This document shows positions 31,495 to 31,995 of a DNA stretch of 31,995 bases, piece after piece (the stretch's first letter is position 1; each line of letters begins with the position of its first letter). The notes below the pieces were generated by a model. It did not search any database, had not been told where the DNA came from, and was given only the letters and a program-made list of their open reading frames with translations. Origin of the DNA: Xanthoparmelia taractica (taxonomy: Eukaryota > Ascomycota > Lecanoromycetes > Lecanorales > Parmeliaceae); NCBI GenBank assembly GCA_033085395.1, contig JANQBS010000372.1, positions 1 through 31,995 on the forward strand. The letters are read 5' to 3'. Made by a program: the position numbers and the translations under genes.

Positions 31495-31499
31495 TGTAG

Positions 31500-31919
31500 C
31501 GAGAAACTCCACCTTAGAAAACAAATTATCTCTTATAGGTATTGCTTAATTAATAACTTCGAAATAATAGTATTTCGCTAATTAAAATACATACATATTT
31601 AGTAACTGCAGAGATATATACTATGCGAGGGAAACGTAAATGAAATAATGTTATACTTCTCGTAGTACTTTAGAAATTCTTTAATATCATGAGATTCAAA
31701 GTCATTTATAATAAAAAGCCTTCGCGAACCTCGTTATTCACGACGAGAATATCGCTCAAAATACTTAATTCACTATAGTGATATTTAGTTATTATTAAAG
31801 TTAATCTCTAAGATCGTTACAGCGACGTGAGAATCTAAATTATTCGCGAATTACGATATCAAAATATTAATTTTAGTAACGATAAGAAATAAAGAAATTT
31901 CGCCTTCATCATTATTAGT
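31500..31919. repeat. AT-rich RIP-like block
   Basis: No gene or identifiable element between the solo LTR and the next TIR element. Confidence 0.5.
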
Positions 31920-31921
31920 TA

Positions 31922-31995
31922 CGGGTCGGAAAGGTGTGGTATATTTGATGGTATGGGACCAGTTTTTCGAATATCATATCGAAAGATATAGGATA
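31922..31995 (-). mobile_element. Third copy of the TIR element, cut by the window edge
   Basis: Inverted match to 28,759-28,832 with five differences, all transitions; preceded by TA at 31,920-31,921. Confidence 0.75.

Noticed and set aside
24000..31900. CRISPR-like or regulatory meaning for AT-rich short repeats
   Set aside because: The regularity comes from RIP-biased composition and degenerate tandem repeats; no spacer-repeat structure exists and the genome is eukaryotic.

Overview
The window looks like a piece of a filamentous ascomycete genome (Pezizomycotina). The evidence is short spliceosomal introns with CTRAY-type branch points, an ER Hsp70 ending in HDEL, the fungal-only ERMES subunit Mdm34, and strongly AT-biased repeat DNA of the kind left by repeat-induced point mutation (RIP: CpA depleted, TpA and stops abundant, CpG kept). 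I do not assign a genus.

Layout. Bases 1-~1300 and ~23,815-31,995 are AT-rich, RIP-like repeat DNA; between them lies a gene-bearing island of normal composition. The left AT block has a cut-off copy of a small TIR element (1-74), a near-perfect hairpin and a 160-bp tandem duplication. The right block has a fossil retroelement (reverse transcriptase and RNase H still legible), a lysine/glutamate-rich tail, three ~150-bp tandem units, a complete 272-bp copy of the TIR element (28,561-28,832), a GC-richer 626-bp TA-flanked element, a solo LTR with 5-bp target duplication, and the edge of a third TIR-element copy.

The island, left to right: a decayed gene split by a non-autonomous Mutator-like element with 9-bp target duplication (2245-3121); MDM34 (minus, 2 exons); the ER chaperone BiP/Kar2 (minus, 10 exons by my model, one apparently a single nucleotide); an uncharacterised one-membrane-span protein (minus, 2 exons); and, divergent from it, a long plus-strand gene whose splice sites join a trypsin-like domain to a ubiquitin-like plus BAG module. 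From ~15 kb to ~19.2 kb the DNA is full of decayed reading frames with in-frame stops and frame changes, mostly minus strand and coiled-coil-like, including an 81-bp-period tandem repeat. A two-exon coiled-coil gene lies at 22,278-23,324, close to the AT-rich boundary.

How the genes relate: BiP is the ER-lumen Hsp70. BAG domains are nucleotide-exchange factors for cytosolic or ER-membrane-facing Hsp70s, so the BAG gene 2.8 kb away is thematically related, but a direct link is inference. Mdm34 tethers ER to mitochondria. No operon-like logic is expected or seen. All splice models were made by eye from frame continuity and splice motifs, and RNA evidence would decide them.
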